From Aquanectria penicillioides (taxonomy: Eukaryota; Ascomycota; Sordariomycetes; Hypocreales; Nectriaceae): 64,000 bases of DNA. Under the pieces are notes generated by a model. That model worked only from the letters and a program-made list of their open reading frames with translations, was not told where the DNA came from and did no database searches. The stretch spans positions 3,348,746 to 3,412,745 of the forward strand of contig PYIU01000001.1 of the NCBI GenBank assembly GCA_003415625.1, given 5' to 3'. The translations under genes and the position numbers were made by a program. Of the stretch, positions 61,901 through 64,000 are shown piece by piece; the first letter of the stretch is position 1, and each line of letters begins with the position of its first letter.

Positions 61901-62124
61901 TCGGAGATACTCATCCGTTATGGCCTGTACAACACTTCTTGGGTTATCTCGGCTCACCCTTGAATACTGGGACGTTGGTGGAGGCAAAGCAGCTAGCTCA
62001 CTTGCAGCTTGCAGTCAGAGGCAATTTGAGATACCTTGCAACTGTCGGGTTCGTTCCGTCGTCTATGAGCGAAACCAGCTCGACGACGGAAGAAGAGCGT
62101 TTCAAACGCTCTGCACTTTCCTGA
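35986..62124 (+). CDS. eight-module NRPS with C-terminal thioester reductase, Aib-rich octapeptide synthetase
   Basis: One uninterrupted exon encodes 8712 residues. The order is A-T-(C-A-T)x7-R. The start lies directly in the C-to-A linker motif (GGWDLEQAI), with a stop in frame 19 nt upstream, so no starter condensation domain exists. All seven C domains keep HHxxxDG, all eight T domains keep GGDS for phosphopantetheine, and the A-domain core motifs look complete. There is no epimerase, N-methyltransferase or thioesterase. The R domain has GATGYLG and Y-x-x-x-K for NAD(P)H-dependent release. Signatures I derive: A1, A3, A4, A6 and A7 DLGFLAGVFK (like Aib); A2 and A8 DVSLIVAVFK (unassigned, small residue such as Ala plausible); A5 DGAMVGAVDK (unassigned). 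The product would be a linear octapeptide aldehyde or a derivative. I do not recognise it as a known synthetase. Confidence 0.95.
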   Translation: MSDTSGDEGMQLGAFSFTGGWDLEQAIKFNGEAPEIIRACVHELVKSQAQLQPDAPAIHAWDGSLTYSELDKASTRLAHHLIDVAGVVVGDLVHVCFEKSAWFFVAMLAINKAGAAWVPLDPSHPAQRQQQIVQQTHARLVLTSPTNAAKCIGLVPDVIEVSEILDNQLINDVGRTPPPPACEVSPDNAAYVLFTSGSTGTPKGLVMQHGAVCTSQTAISKRLSLTSDVRILQFASFVFDLCIGEIVAPLISGATLCVPSEDTRMSGLKEFINNMKINWAFLTPAFARTLKPEDIPGLELLLLAGEAVGRDVFETWVGKVRFINGWGPAETCVFSTLHEWTSPDESPLTVGMPVGGFCWIVDPEDPQKLAPAGCIGEAVIQGPTLLQEYLADPVRTKAAMETSLPEWAPDRDSPYWNRFFKSGDLCFNNPDGTIEFVSRKDTQVKIRGLRVELGEVEHHMRSALEGAHQVVVDVFKGEAGTNLVAYFCFNNDTQVYGAGIDPDAESVLLPFTPDIESRIQAAVGQLTVALPNYMVPTMFLPCRFMPSITSTKIDRGGLGRMTATLEKDTIAIYSLVNSEKRLPATTMEIRLQGLWAAILKISPDTIGRDDSFLRIGGDSITAIQFVTAAREAGLMISAKEIFSDPRLFAVASKVVEAEEAGSYKTEPFAMLPSDEVDAIKSSIRGDCNLCAPEVIEDAYPCTGVQEGLMALTVKQPGSYMAKYVYSLPASVEISRFKAAWTRTVELCGNLRTRIVVRDGTSIQATIKEEPRWEATDDHDLRSFMNTTKTMMMEYGSRLCRFAIVTEEHKRYFVLVIHHAVFDGWSLNLALGALYAAYREQPDLDLQPYSSFINYIKTLDNTDASEYWKTELEGAQRATFPKTDPSKNAKPASSLMKKMMPLDMPKGTAITKATILRAAWALVLARYCDTDDVCFGATVSGRQAPVAGIEMMAGPAVATVPVRVCLDRQRTVLSYLEDIQQQATDMVAYEQFGLQNISRLSPEAKEACQLSSLMVIQPVSHVSSVDDGSEGLLQAASSEEYEEQEALEGYFTYPLVLQCLTYDDQVELLLIYDPHLVPAFQLQALSRHFENVLQQLLLKANAPLNTISISSDWDLQQSIQWNTADATPVNACVHDLISERAKRTPDHEAIVSSQGSITYVELERITTILAAYLSHLGVRSETMVPFCFEKSPWTIIAIIGILKAGGVFIPVDPSHPTSRRKALVDEVKARFMVVSPTTKVSCEGMVENVIELSSSYMTHLPSTIPQDHVIRSKPAPSDPAYIIFTSGSTGKPKSFLVDHAALSTTTVGHGRAYSFDKSSRVLQFSSSVFDVSLSEIFETLVFGGTICVPSETERLQDIAGFIKATKVNTALLTSTFLRTLTPADVPSLKLLILVGEAPTKDILDTWHGHVTVANAYGPSEISVFCTNHIYQSVDEPPTSIGRGFGCACWIVEPDNYQRLAPIGCTGELLVQRQMARGYLNDKERTESSFVKSVDWLPSPSTNDTRQFFKTGDLVRYRSDGIIEYLGRQDTQVKVHGYRIELGEIEYNIKRALPDVAYAAVDVIRRDSREALVAFISFSEEKAGNKDDTKDLSEWLFSIDETLQEALRATVTHLKRVLPSYMVPSLFLPLQAMPFGTSLKLDRKRLNEFANTLPQERLNSFALGREEKVEPTTEMEFKLRDMWAEVLKTTPDQIGKNDSFLEIGGDSITAIQLVSLAQHHGISLTIAKIFDDSRLSHMAATALHSTEGETYDVQLFGMLSTDGVDKIKLDIRNQCGLSAHQEIEDVYPCTSLQEGLMALSVKQPGSYIGKYVYRIPRNVQLGRFKAAWERTVELCSNLRTRLVIRDGVTLQAIVKEEVIWEPTEGLALKSIMHDLKVVDMQYGSRLCRYALVKEESGEQYFALMLHHTVFDGWSLNVVLGTLYHAYQGGAIPALRPYSGFINYTVQLDNAAATTYWKTQLEGAQRAMFPRMDAIKNAKPVTRFMKTTVTFPKSTITSITKATILRAAWAIVLAKYSDTNDICFGTTVSGRHAPVAGVDRMAGPAVATIPVRMRLDGQQTVSSFLQHVQRQASEMVEFEQFGLQNISKIGPDAKEACNFSSLMVIQPVQHLAAGDKSAETFIVPAGPEAYGAEEAVDGYFTYPLVLQGLTHDDYVELALTYNPTVVSETQLQALSHHLDQAVQQLRPENSAPLSTISITSTWDLSTALSNNGEDPQIIRLCVHQLVEAQAQRQPNAPAIEAWDGKLSYSQLDRASNRLASYLIESAGVKTGDLVHVCFEKSAWFFVSMLAINKSGAAWVPLDPSHPTQRQQQIVRQTGARLALASPANAAKCANLVSTVVEVTAAFDQELVEKFGSSPSPPDFNVSPDQAAYVLFTSGSTGTPKGLVMQHGAVCTSQTAIRKRLGLIPSVRILQFASFVFDLCIGEIIGPLIAGATLCVPSEETRMSGLREFINDMKINWVFLTPAFTRTLKPDDIPSVELVLLAGEAVGRDILDTWFGRVRLINGWGPAETCVFSTLHEWQSASESPLTVGRPVGGYCWIVDPEDPQKLAPIGCVGEVVIQGPTLLHEYLADPSRTAASTVTSLPKWAPQRSLAYWNRFFKSGDLCFYNPDGTIEFVSRKDTQVKIRGLRVELGEVEHHLRAALDGSRQVIVDVFRGDAGTNLVAYFCFSDEARTSDGAHPDADSVLLPLTTDLKSQITAAIGQLSVSLPSYMVPTIFLPCQYMPSITSTKIDRGGLGRMTASLSRGTLAKYSLADGEKRAPATPMEERVQAIWAAILKIPIQSIGRDDSFLRIGGDSITAIQFVTSARDAGFLIAVKDIFADPRLCAVAAKVVEGDEDEAYLTDPFALLPARGINTIQSAIHNKCGLSGDEVVEDAYPCTGLQEGLMALAVKQPGSYMAKYVYRLPDHVDATRFKAAWNQTVQICSNLRTRILVQDGASIQAVIREETRWEPTDGLDLSSLLKKTKSIQMQYGSRLCRYAMATEQSGENHLVLIIHHAIFDGWSLNVVLSTLYSVYHGGSIPTLQPYSNFINYTRQLDMAKSKEYWISQLEGTQKATFPRMDATITPEPVSRIMKASIPFPNSTSTSITKATILRAAWAMVLARYCETNDVCFGTSISGRHAPVAGVDAMVGPAVATVPVRVRLDPQQSILSFLKDIQKQAYEMVPYEQFGLGNISRLSLEIQEACDFSSLLVVQPVHHVTPGDGADALLLPPCAEHYKEEDAAAGYFTYPLVLQGLTYNDHVELVFTFNPTVVPEAQLQALSHHFNHAVQQLLTQEEDRLLETISIASDWDLQKAIENNAEDPEIINACIHELVELQAQRQPNKSAIEAWDGNLTYSELNIAANRLACHLIEVSGVKAGDLVHVCFEKSVWFFVAMLAINKVGGAWVPLDPSHPVQRQQQIVQQTGARLALLSPTSAAKTASLIEQVIEVTAELDKQLTAKLGSPTTPNCGVTPEHAAYVLFTSGSTGTPKGLVMQHGAVCTSQTAIRKRLSLTPSVRILQFASFVFDLCIGEIIGPMIAGATLCIPSEETRMSGLAQFIRDMKINWLFLTPAFARTLRPDDVPGVEVLLLAGEAVSRDILDTWFGNARLINGWGPAETCVFSTLHEWQSADESPLTVGRPVGGYCWIVDPEDPQQLAPAGCVGEVVIQGPTLLREYLADPARTAASSVTSLPNWAPRRNTVNWKRFFKSGDLCYYNSNGTIEFVSRKDTQVKIRGLRVELGEVEHHLRLALEGVRQVVVDVFRGEAGTNLVAYYCFNDETQTSTGGTVPDGSSILMPLTPDLKSQITTTVGHLSVALPSYMVPTLFFPCQYMPSITSTKLDRGGLRRMTATLTQDTLAAYSLADGEKRAPVTPMEERLQSIWASILKVPTESIGRDDSFLRIGGDSIAVIQLVNTARDESISLTVAKVFEDPRLSRVAAAASLITDKSVKSIEPWTMVPENTSEVVLKEASEQCRVDPILIKDAFPCTPIQEGLIALAEKQPGSYMARFVFDLQKGLDLNAFKAAMSTTVSTCANLRTRIIFSQQGPFQVILDEDVTWHHEGRELLPLSEMLKFTASHVGYGTPLTYYMLAQEQDHTYLIWDIHHSIYDGWTLGCMLSVLQTVYNGQEAVFQPLPFNNYVNYTLSLDKNDTRDFWLSQLDGANTVKFPNTLKSSTETNSDATFSRSIIVPERQDLDITVQSVLRAAWAIVLAKYLEVDDVVFGSTVSGRNASLAGIQSILGPTIATVPLRIRVNGAETVGDFLDSVQYQSNAMIPFEHTGLQNISKLSDTAREACEFNNLLVIQPAIKVDGESESFLKLVNTAASSQNYDTYPLVFQCFLEEKGGITVTADYNAHRITSTEIQWIVNHFEHVVRQLSTKDIRQPVSQISLFSPQDLEQIHKWNLEKPPRAVESCAHDLISQQACKTPDREAIFSREGSLTYAELDHCSTQLAIHLVQLGVTAEMIVPICFEKSLWTTAVQLGIMKAGAAFMPLDPSHPSSRRQALVKEVDASFMLASPSAAEACLDMAPNVMTISAEFMSELLQHNHSADIISALASCPKNVAYIFFTSGSTGKPKGVVLDQSALCSSIMGHGTAYGLSATSRVLQFSNYIFDGSIAEIFTPLVFGGTVCVPSDADRLQDISGFVNDGRVNVAMLTPSFARTLQPEDVPGLEILVLGGEALARDNLETWFGHVKLINAYGPTEVCVDATSHVFSSRTESPSTIGRSQNSTCWIVDPDDHHQLAPLGCVGELLVQGPTLARGYFNDKERTDASFIEGAKWLPNSFTGEVPRFYKTGDLVKYTVDGTIEYTGRKDTQVKVRGLRIELGEIEYNISAALPGVKQVAVDVLKADGGASIVSYFCFSDAACVGSDGVKADFDETFLPLTPELENMIKGMIGQLNISLPSYMIPTLFVPCGYLPYITSAKLDRKKLLSMTAALSREDLTKYSLVNSEKRPPATPMESHLQEIWAAILKVPADSIGRDDSFLQIGGDSINAIQVVNIARSLGMFITVKDIFDDPRLFMIASKVAKNEHEDSFETSPFSLLPSTEVRAIKSMIQNQSRLSSVDAIEDAYPCTSLQEGLMALAVKQPGSYIAKNVYRLSVSVDTTRFIVAWNQTVELCSNLRTRILISEGASIQAVVREKADWDLTEGLDLRASMTKLEAVEMQYGSRLCRYALVTENSGERYFIFVIHHAVFDGWSLNVVLGTLDALYRGRDVRNFQPYSSFIKYTTDVDLAETEAYWKAQLDGAQHARFPKTDGAVDSKPVSRMMKKKIPFTKPTDTSITKATLLRAAWAIVLSRYCDTDDICFGTSVSGRQAPVPGIDQMAGPAVATVPVRMRLDPTTTVSGFLQHVQQQASEMVTYEQFGLQNISKLSSEAHEACDFSSLLVIQPAQHIVSDDVSDSMMLPVSTDLYGDEEALQGYFTYPLVVQGLTYTDHVELLLIYNPALVPEMQLQALSHHFEQAVQQLQGQGTALLGTMSIASDWDLETAIGNNGEDPEIVHACVHELVESQAQRQPNSPAIEAWDGVLTYSEFNTTANRLASYLIESAGVKPGDLVHVCFEKSVWFFVSMLAINKAGAAWVPLDPSHPPQRQQQIIGQTGARLALCSPADSSKFSGLVANIVEITAEFDKKLAANMGSPSTPQCNVTPDHAAYVLFTSGSTGTPKGLVMQHGAVCTSQTAIRKRLGLTSSIRILQFASFVFDLCIGEIIGPLIAGATLCVPSEEMRMSGLREFINDMKINWAFLTPAFTRTLKPEDVPGLELLLLAGEAVGRDILDTWFGKVRLINGWGPAETCVFSTLHEWTSANESPLTVGRPVGGYCWIVDPEDSQKLAPIGCVGEAVIQGPTLLREYLADLTRTAASTVATLPKWAPQRNSPYWKRFFKSGDLCFYNTDGTIEFVSRKDTQVKIRGLRVELGEVEHYLRAALNGSRQVIVDVFRGDAGTNLIAYFCFNDETRTSTGSGSPDPETVLLPLTDDLKSQIAEAIGHLSVALPSYMVPTIFLPCQYMPSITSTKIDRGGLGRMTATLDRETLAKYSLADGEKRAPATKMEERVQAIWAAILKIPTESIGRDDSFLRIGGDSITAIQFVTSARDSGFLITVKDIFADPRLCAVASKVVEGGGPTYEAEPFSMLPNAELNSIKSVVVAQCNLESVDQVEDAYPCTSLQEGLMALAVKQPGSYIAAYVYRLPKSIDLARFQESWNQTVQRCDNLRTSIVSRDGTSVQAVLQGKAVWESTEGLALRNVLDNVKQITMQYGSRLCRYALVTEKNGESHFVLVMHHAVFDGWSLNVVLGTLYSIYQGEAVPVLEPYSSFINYTTRVDKDEANEFWRSQLAGAQRATFPRLDLITNAKPISRIMKSAVSFLKSTDNSITKATILRAAWAIVLARYCDTDDICFGTTVSGRQAPVARIDRMSGPAVATVPVRMRLDRQQTLSSFLEDVQQQASDMVNYEQFGLRNIIKLGQDAKEACDFSSLLVIQPVHHLTTTGDSTDSDLLLSASSDAFNDEEAVDGYFTYPLVIQCFTHSDHVELILIFNPEIVPETQLQALSHHFDNAVQQLLTHGDELLGTAPITSDWDLEKAGSYNFDTPDIVDACVHELVEKQSQLQPNAPAVEAWDGTMTYAELNSAANRLAFHLIGVADVQMGDLVHVCFEKSLWFFVAILAINKLGGAWVPLDPSHPIQRQQQIAQQTGARLALACPANAAKCANLVPQVVKVTAALNVKLMETLGRNLPAPKRKATPDLATYVLFTSGSTGIPKGLVMQHGAVCTSQTAISKRLGLTPKVRILQFASFVFDLCIGEIIAPLISGATLCVPSEETRMSGLKEFINEMKINWAFLTPAFTRTVNPNDVPSLELLLLAGEAVGRDILDTWFGKVRLINGWGPAETCVFSTLHEWTSASESPLTVGRPVGGYCWIVDPEDPQKLAPTGCIGEAVIQGPTILREYLADPVRTAAATVTLLPKWAPQRMSPHWNRFFKSGDLCFHNTDGTIEFVSRKDTQVKIRGLRVELGEVEHHLREALSGVRQVIVDVFKGDAGTYLVAYFSFNDDTRNANGGAGLDAESVLLPLTEELKSQIASVASQLSVTLPGYMVPTIFFPCRFMPSITSTKIDRAGLKRVSASLDHEALARYSLVDSDKRAPETPMEMRLQELWAAILKIPATSIGRDDSFLRIGGDSITSIQLVTAARQDDLVLTVQDIFTDPRLLAVAARVQEAKDVEPQTIEPFALLPPDDIAAIKATIKDDCKLSSEQKVKDAYPCTGVQEGLMTLAVTQPGSYIAKYVYQLPKHMDPTRFMIAWNKTVKLCSNLRTRITLWESSSIQAIINEEAKWEPTDGLSLDSIMKRAKNIKMQYGSRLCRYALVTEENGQHYFVLILHHAIFDGWSLNVMMTTLYGEYIGQPSLPCQPYSGFIDYTMKLDKESANSYWKNQLDGVQKASFPRTDLSVPFEPVSHIIKTKVAFPRSTNTSITKATILRAAWAIVLARYCDADDVCFGATVSGRHAPVIGIESMVGLAVATVPVRVRLNRQQPISSFLDGIQNQASEMVAYEQYGLRNISRLSKQAQEACDFSSLLVIQPVQHLGPEDGDEDSSMLISASSEIYDDQDALEGYFSYPLVLQCLTYDKYIELSLIYNPNIVPEPQLRALTHHFDNVVQQLVMQTDSPLGTISISSEWDLQQSITWNTADASVVNACVHDLITRRAQSAPGREAITSSQGSMTYGQLDGMSTILAIYLSHLGVRPETMVPFCFEKSPWTIVAMLGIMKAGGVFIPIDPSHPASRRQALIKEVDARFMLVSPLTKASCEDMVENVIELSRGLIAKLSSTITNRNVIHTKPAPSNAAYIIFTSGSTGKPKSILVDHAALSTTIVGRGRAYSLDESSRVLQFSASVFDVSLSEIFETLIFGGAICVPTDAERLQDIPTFIKETQVNTALLTSSFVRTFTPADAPSLKTLILVGEPPAKDILDTWLGHATVANAYGPSEISVFCTTHVYKSADEPPTTIGKGFGSACWIIEPDNHQRLAPIGCTGELLVQRQMARGYLNDKQKTEETFIKSVDWLPSPSENSADSVVDTRKFFRTGDLVRYRFDGTMEYLGRRDTQVKVRGYRIELGEIEYNIKRELPGVAYAAVDVIRNASRETLVAFVSFDDEETGGNSNGGTGDQSGLLLPMNKSLRDSFSSIIEQLKLVLPGYMVPDVFLPLGRMPFNGSMKLDRARLRQLAGAMPTEKLIQYQTTQPTTFRAPSTALETSLRSLWSHLLAIPEETISVDANFYHVGGDSIRLVTLAKRIHNEHDIALGLDHMNDKNLTVSGLAEFIEKTQRGVAMPDAIKVDLMAEISSSVDKAWASPLEGLVEQPITTLPENATVFLTGATGYLGTVILRQLLDLATVSSVVALVRARSKEHGLDRIKRTARNAKWWDSNKNHAKLEIWTGDLSSDRLGLNDSQWDRLCGLSDAANVDAIVHNGAVVNWNAHYDKLQAPNVDSTISLIKATTASSRQPKFVFVSGGAKIDNETDVNITAANLTSSTGYIQSKFVSERVVHEVATRLPARQNRMSTVKPGLIIGTAKEGVSNTDDFLWRIVSGAARLGAYPQEPADHWLHIADVDTVAAAVINQILTPGGIVPFVDLAVKMPVGKFWDSVNAELEKPCTPLPLEEWIPAALAHMEEVGDTHPLWPVQHFLGYLGSPLNTGTLVEAKQLAHLQLAVRGNLRYLATVGFVPSSMSETSSTTEEERFKRSALS
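37971..41210 (+). other. NRPS module 2: C-A-T
   Basis: Condensation motif HHAVFDG at about 38434. Adenylation signature DVSLIVAVFK from FDVSLSEI (about 39967), the same as module 8. Carrier serine at 41098. Substrate unassigned; a small aliphatic residue such as Ala is plausible. Confidence 0.85.
41211..44480 (+). other. NRPS module 3: C-A-T
   Basis: Condensation motif HHTVFDG near 41695. Adenylation signature DLGFLAGVFK, predicted Aib. Carrier serine at 44371. The A domain shares long near-identical nucleotide stretches with module 6. Confidence 0.85.
44481..47750 (+). other. NRPS module 4: C-A-T
   Basis: Condensation motif HHAIFDG near 44968. Adenylation signature DLGFLAGVFK, predicted Aib. 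Carrier serine at 47644; the sequence after it (SIAVIQLVNTA) is closer to modules 2 and 5 than to the other Aib-like modules. Confidence 0.85.
47751..51010 (+). other. NRPS module 5: C-A-T (outlier)
   Basis: The condensation domain is the most divergent of the seven: HHSIYDGWT near 48238, and KDAFPCTPIQEGLIALAEKQ instead of the usual DAYPCTSLQEGLMALAVKQ type. The adenylation signature DGAMVGAVDK occurs only here; Asp at the last variable position is unusual for an aliphatic pocket. Carrier serine at 50899. Substrate unassigned. Confidence 0.85.
51011..54280 (+). other. NRPS module 6: C-A-T
   Basis: Condensation motif HHAVFDG near 51496. Adenylation signature DLGFLAGVFK, predicted Aib. Carrier serine at 54169. 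Confidence 0.85.
54281..57570 (+). other. NRPS module 7: C-A-T
   Basis: Condensation motif HHAVFDG near 54764. Adenylation signature DLGFLAGVFK, predicted Aib. Carrier serine at 57444. Confidence 0.85.
57571..60860 (+). other. NRPS module 8: C-A-T
   Basis: Condensation motif HHAIFDG near 58039. Adenylation signature DVSLIVAVFK from FDVSLSEI (about 59578), identical to module 2. The carrier domain (HVGGDSIRLVTLAKRI, Ser at 60736) differs from the other seven and is of the kind placed before a reductase. Confidence 0.85.
60861..62124 (+). other. NRPS thioester reductase (R) domain
   Basis: Rossmann loop TGATGYLG near 61007; later SGGA and YIQSKFVSE (Tyr 61486, Lys 61498) form the extended-SDR catalytic set. 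It would cut the octapeptidyl thioester with NAD(P)H to an aldehyde, or to an alcohol if a second reduction follows. Confidence 0.9.
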
Positions 62125-62298
62125 ATGCTGCATCTGAAGGCACTCAAATACAGGTAGATTACCATTGGCATATCAATACTTTCTTTTTGGTGTTCTGTTT
62201 CAATCTCTTATAGAACGTAACTTGCAAAGTTTTTTTTGTTATTTAGTTCATCTTATTAGTCCTCATAGACCTATGAGAACATATCAATTTAGATTATT

Positions 62299-63707
62299 TC
62301 AAAGGAATCTTAGCACACCAATCCTTGCTGTTTCGTGAATGTCTTGGTGCCAATCTTGACAGCTGTGCTGAAATTTCCCGATGACTGAGAAGTGATTATG
62401 CAACTCGACTCGGATAGGCCTGCTCCAGGAGACAAGAAGGAGCAATGCCATCTTCACATTTTCAACCTTAGCAGCATCCACACCCTTCTCAGACGAAACC
62501 TAAACGCTGTGAAGCCGCCATGCTTCGCAGCTTCAGTAATAGGTGCCCATCAATTGCCATTGGCATATCAATGTCAGCCCCCGAATCCATCAGAAGTTAG
62601 GTGATTTCCAAGTTGCCATATTTTGAAGCTCCATTGAGTTGGGTAGAGCCTTTATCGCCAGCAATTGAAATATCATTCCCGTGTTTCAATAGCGGTTTTA
62701 ACACGTCGAGGGGTCCTTTGTGTGAAGCCAGGTCAAGCGGAGTACATCCATCGTGATTTGCGATATTCAAGTCAGCACTCTGCTCCAAGAGCACTTTGAC
62801 TACCTCGCAGTGATTGTTGCTTGATGCTCCAGTTATTGCGGTCCAGTTCCCTTGCTTCGACTATTGAGGTAAGCACCATGCTCCAGTAATGACTTGACCA
62901 CATGCAAATAGCCATTATTTGCTGACACAATGAGCGGTATCAAACCTTTGTTGCTCTCGCTATTCAATCCAGCGCCTTGCTCCAACAGAAGTTTGACAAG
63001 ATCTAAATGGTTGTTGTTCGAAGCAGTGCATAGCGGGGTCCATATATCACTCTGCCATGGCTCAAACAATGGTTATTCAATCGTCGTGAAGCAGTTTCTG
63101 GAGTGGGGTACTGATGTTTCTGCTACAATAATCGATGGGTGGACTTCACTAAACCTAGCTACAGACACTAGTGACTTAGAAACAGTCAAGTTTTGATGAA
63201 ATCAGGAGTTGATATCACAATGGCAGCCAGAGGAGTCCTTCCACCATGGGGTGCAATTGCGAAATCCGCATTCAATTCCAACAATGGCTTTACCACTTTT
63301 ACATGGCAACTCTCTAGAGCGCAGTTGAACGGGGTCCATCCATTGTTGTTCGCAATGTTTATGCCGTCTCCTCCTTCCAACAGCAGTCTCACCACCTCCA
63401 GGTGACCCTGCTTTGAAGAAAAATTAAGTGGGTCCCATCCTCCATTATTCACAATATCAAGGTCAACCCCGTGTTCCAAAAGTAGTTTCACTACTTGTGA
63501 GTGACCGCCATCTTCAGCCGAGTTCAGGGGAGTCCATCTATATACGTTAGTCAATGTAAGGTCTGCGTGGTGTTTTAGTGGAATTTTAGTAATGCCCAGA
63601 TGCCCTTTTGTAACAGCAACATATAAAGGGGATCCAGCTGTCAGTGCTCGCAAAGTCGAGACCGGCCCCCCCCCCTCTTCATAAGGTATGCTACTCCGGG
63701 AGCACAA
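62299..63707 (-). pseudogene. decayed ankyrin-repeat protein gene
   Basis: Ankyrin repeats can be followed on the minus strand from about 63660 (TAGSPLYVAVTKGHLGI) to about 62500, with typical TPL..A...GH..VVKLLLE.GAD units in three different frames. The first segment (63707-63186) holds about five repeats, the second (63069-62833) about two, and the third (62794-62597) two; a possible tail continues to 62299. Frame changes and stops separate them. Between the first two segments, about 63060-63226 encodes ankyrin sequence on the opposite strand, so a piece is inverted. Ankyrin genes of this kind are abundant, fast-turnover genes in filamentous ascomycetes. I see no effector domain, and I do not expect a role in the peptide pathway. 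Confidence 0.8.
63052..63226 (+). repeat. inverted segment inside the ankyrin pseudogene
   Basis: The plus strand reads SNNGYSIVVKQFLEWGTDV, then ATIIDGWTSLNLATDTSDLE, a regular ankyrin repeat in the sense opposite to its surroundings. The segment is bounded by the 7-bp inverted repeat CTGCCAT (63052-63058) and ATGGCAG (63220-63226). Confidence 0.65.
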
Positions 63708-64000
63708 TCCGTCGATGAAGCGGCCAAGAGCGCAGATATTTTTGAAAAATCAACACTGTCCATTTATACTATTCCACCTTACAATGAATATACCATTGTC
63801 TCCATTAGCCCTAATAAACTGACATAAAATAGCTTGCTTCCGTCTGTGATGTCTACTTGGTATTTAGCATGTCTTATTGAAACCCGGCCTCAACCTGGCT
63901 TTTCCATTGCTCCCAAGGGATTTTTTTCCGTACAGAAAGTATTCATACAGTCAATGGCTTGTGCAGTATTATCTCCGCCTCGCTTGATGTGTCTATGCTA
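63708..64000. other. right edge, nothing recognised
   Basis: This is the upstream flank of the ankyrin pseudogene. No further feature is seen before the window ends. Confidence 0.5.

Noticed and set aside
35986..62124. Assignment to cyclosporin or fusaoctaxin synthetase
   Set aside because: There are no N-methyltransferase domains as in cyclosporin synthetase, and the octapeptide is made by a single protein with repeated Aib-like codes, unlike the two-NRPS fusaoctaxin system as I recall it.
62930..63196. A separate plus-strand ankyrin gene
   Set aside because: Only the last part (63060-63196) is sense ankyrin; the first part is the complement of minus-strand ankyrin repeats, so an inverted block explains it better.

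Overview
The window is nuclear DNA of a filamentous ascomycete (Pezizomycotina). The evidence is short spliceosomal introns (48-170 nt) with GTAAGT-type donors and CTAAC-like branch sites, an iterative highly reducing polyketide synthase, a giant multimodular NRPS, an RTA1-like membrane protein and a Ty1/copia retrotransposon remnant whose LTR copies differ mainly by CpA-to-TpA changes. A hypocrealean fungus would fit, but the sequence alone does not settle the genus.

Layout. 1-3.9 kb: no convincing gene. 3.9-11.9 kb (-): methylating HR-PKS of seven exons (KS-AT-DH-MT-ER-KR-ACP, no release domain). 13.3-14.2 kb (-): short-chain dehydrogenase. 16.1-17.2 kb (+): stand-alone type II thioesterase with a reading-frame break. 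17.6-17.9 kb: solo copia LTR with a perfect 5-bp target duplication. 18.3-19.8 kb (-): group II PLP decarboxylase. 20.6-21.8 kb (+): RTA1-like seven-helix protein. 22.6-23.7 kb (-): class II aldolase-family metalloenzyme. 26.4-27.5 kb (+): Fe(II)/2-oxoglutarate dioxygenase acting on a free amino acid, with a mitochondrial-type presequence. 27.5-36 kb: long gene-poor gap holding an internally deleted copia element. 36.0-62.1 kb (+): one uninterrupted 26.1-kb exon for an eight-module NRPS ending in a thioester reductase. 62.3-63.7 kb (-): a decayed ankyrin-repeat gene carrying a small internal inversion.

How the genes may work together. Five of the eight adenylation domains (1, 3, 4, 6, 7) share the specificity signature DLGFLAGVFK, which resembles those I recall for 2-aminoisobutyrate (Aib) modules of peptaibol synthetases. 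The neighbouring dioxygenase and class II aldolase-type protein are the two families I associate with fungal Aib supply from valine (TqaL/TqaM of the tryptoquialanine pathway). Together they indicate a previously uncharacterised Aib-rich linear octapeptide of pattern Aib-X-Aib-Aib-Y-Aib-Aib-X, with the two X residues identical, released reductively as a C-terminal aldehyde. The SDR and decarboxylase could convert that aldehyde to an alcohol or amine-capped end. The synthetase has neither a starter condensation domain nor the polyketide loading module of classical peptaibol synthetases, so how, or whether, the PKS/thioesterase product joins the peptide is open. No transcription factor, acyl-CoA ligase, HAD hydrolase or ABC transporter was found, so the cluster probably continues outside the window or is split.
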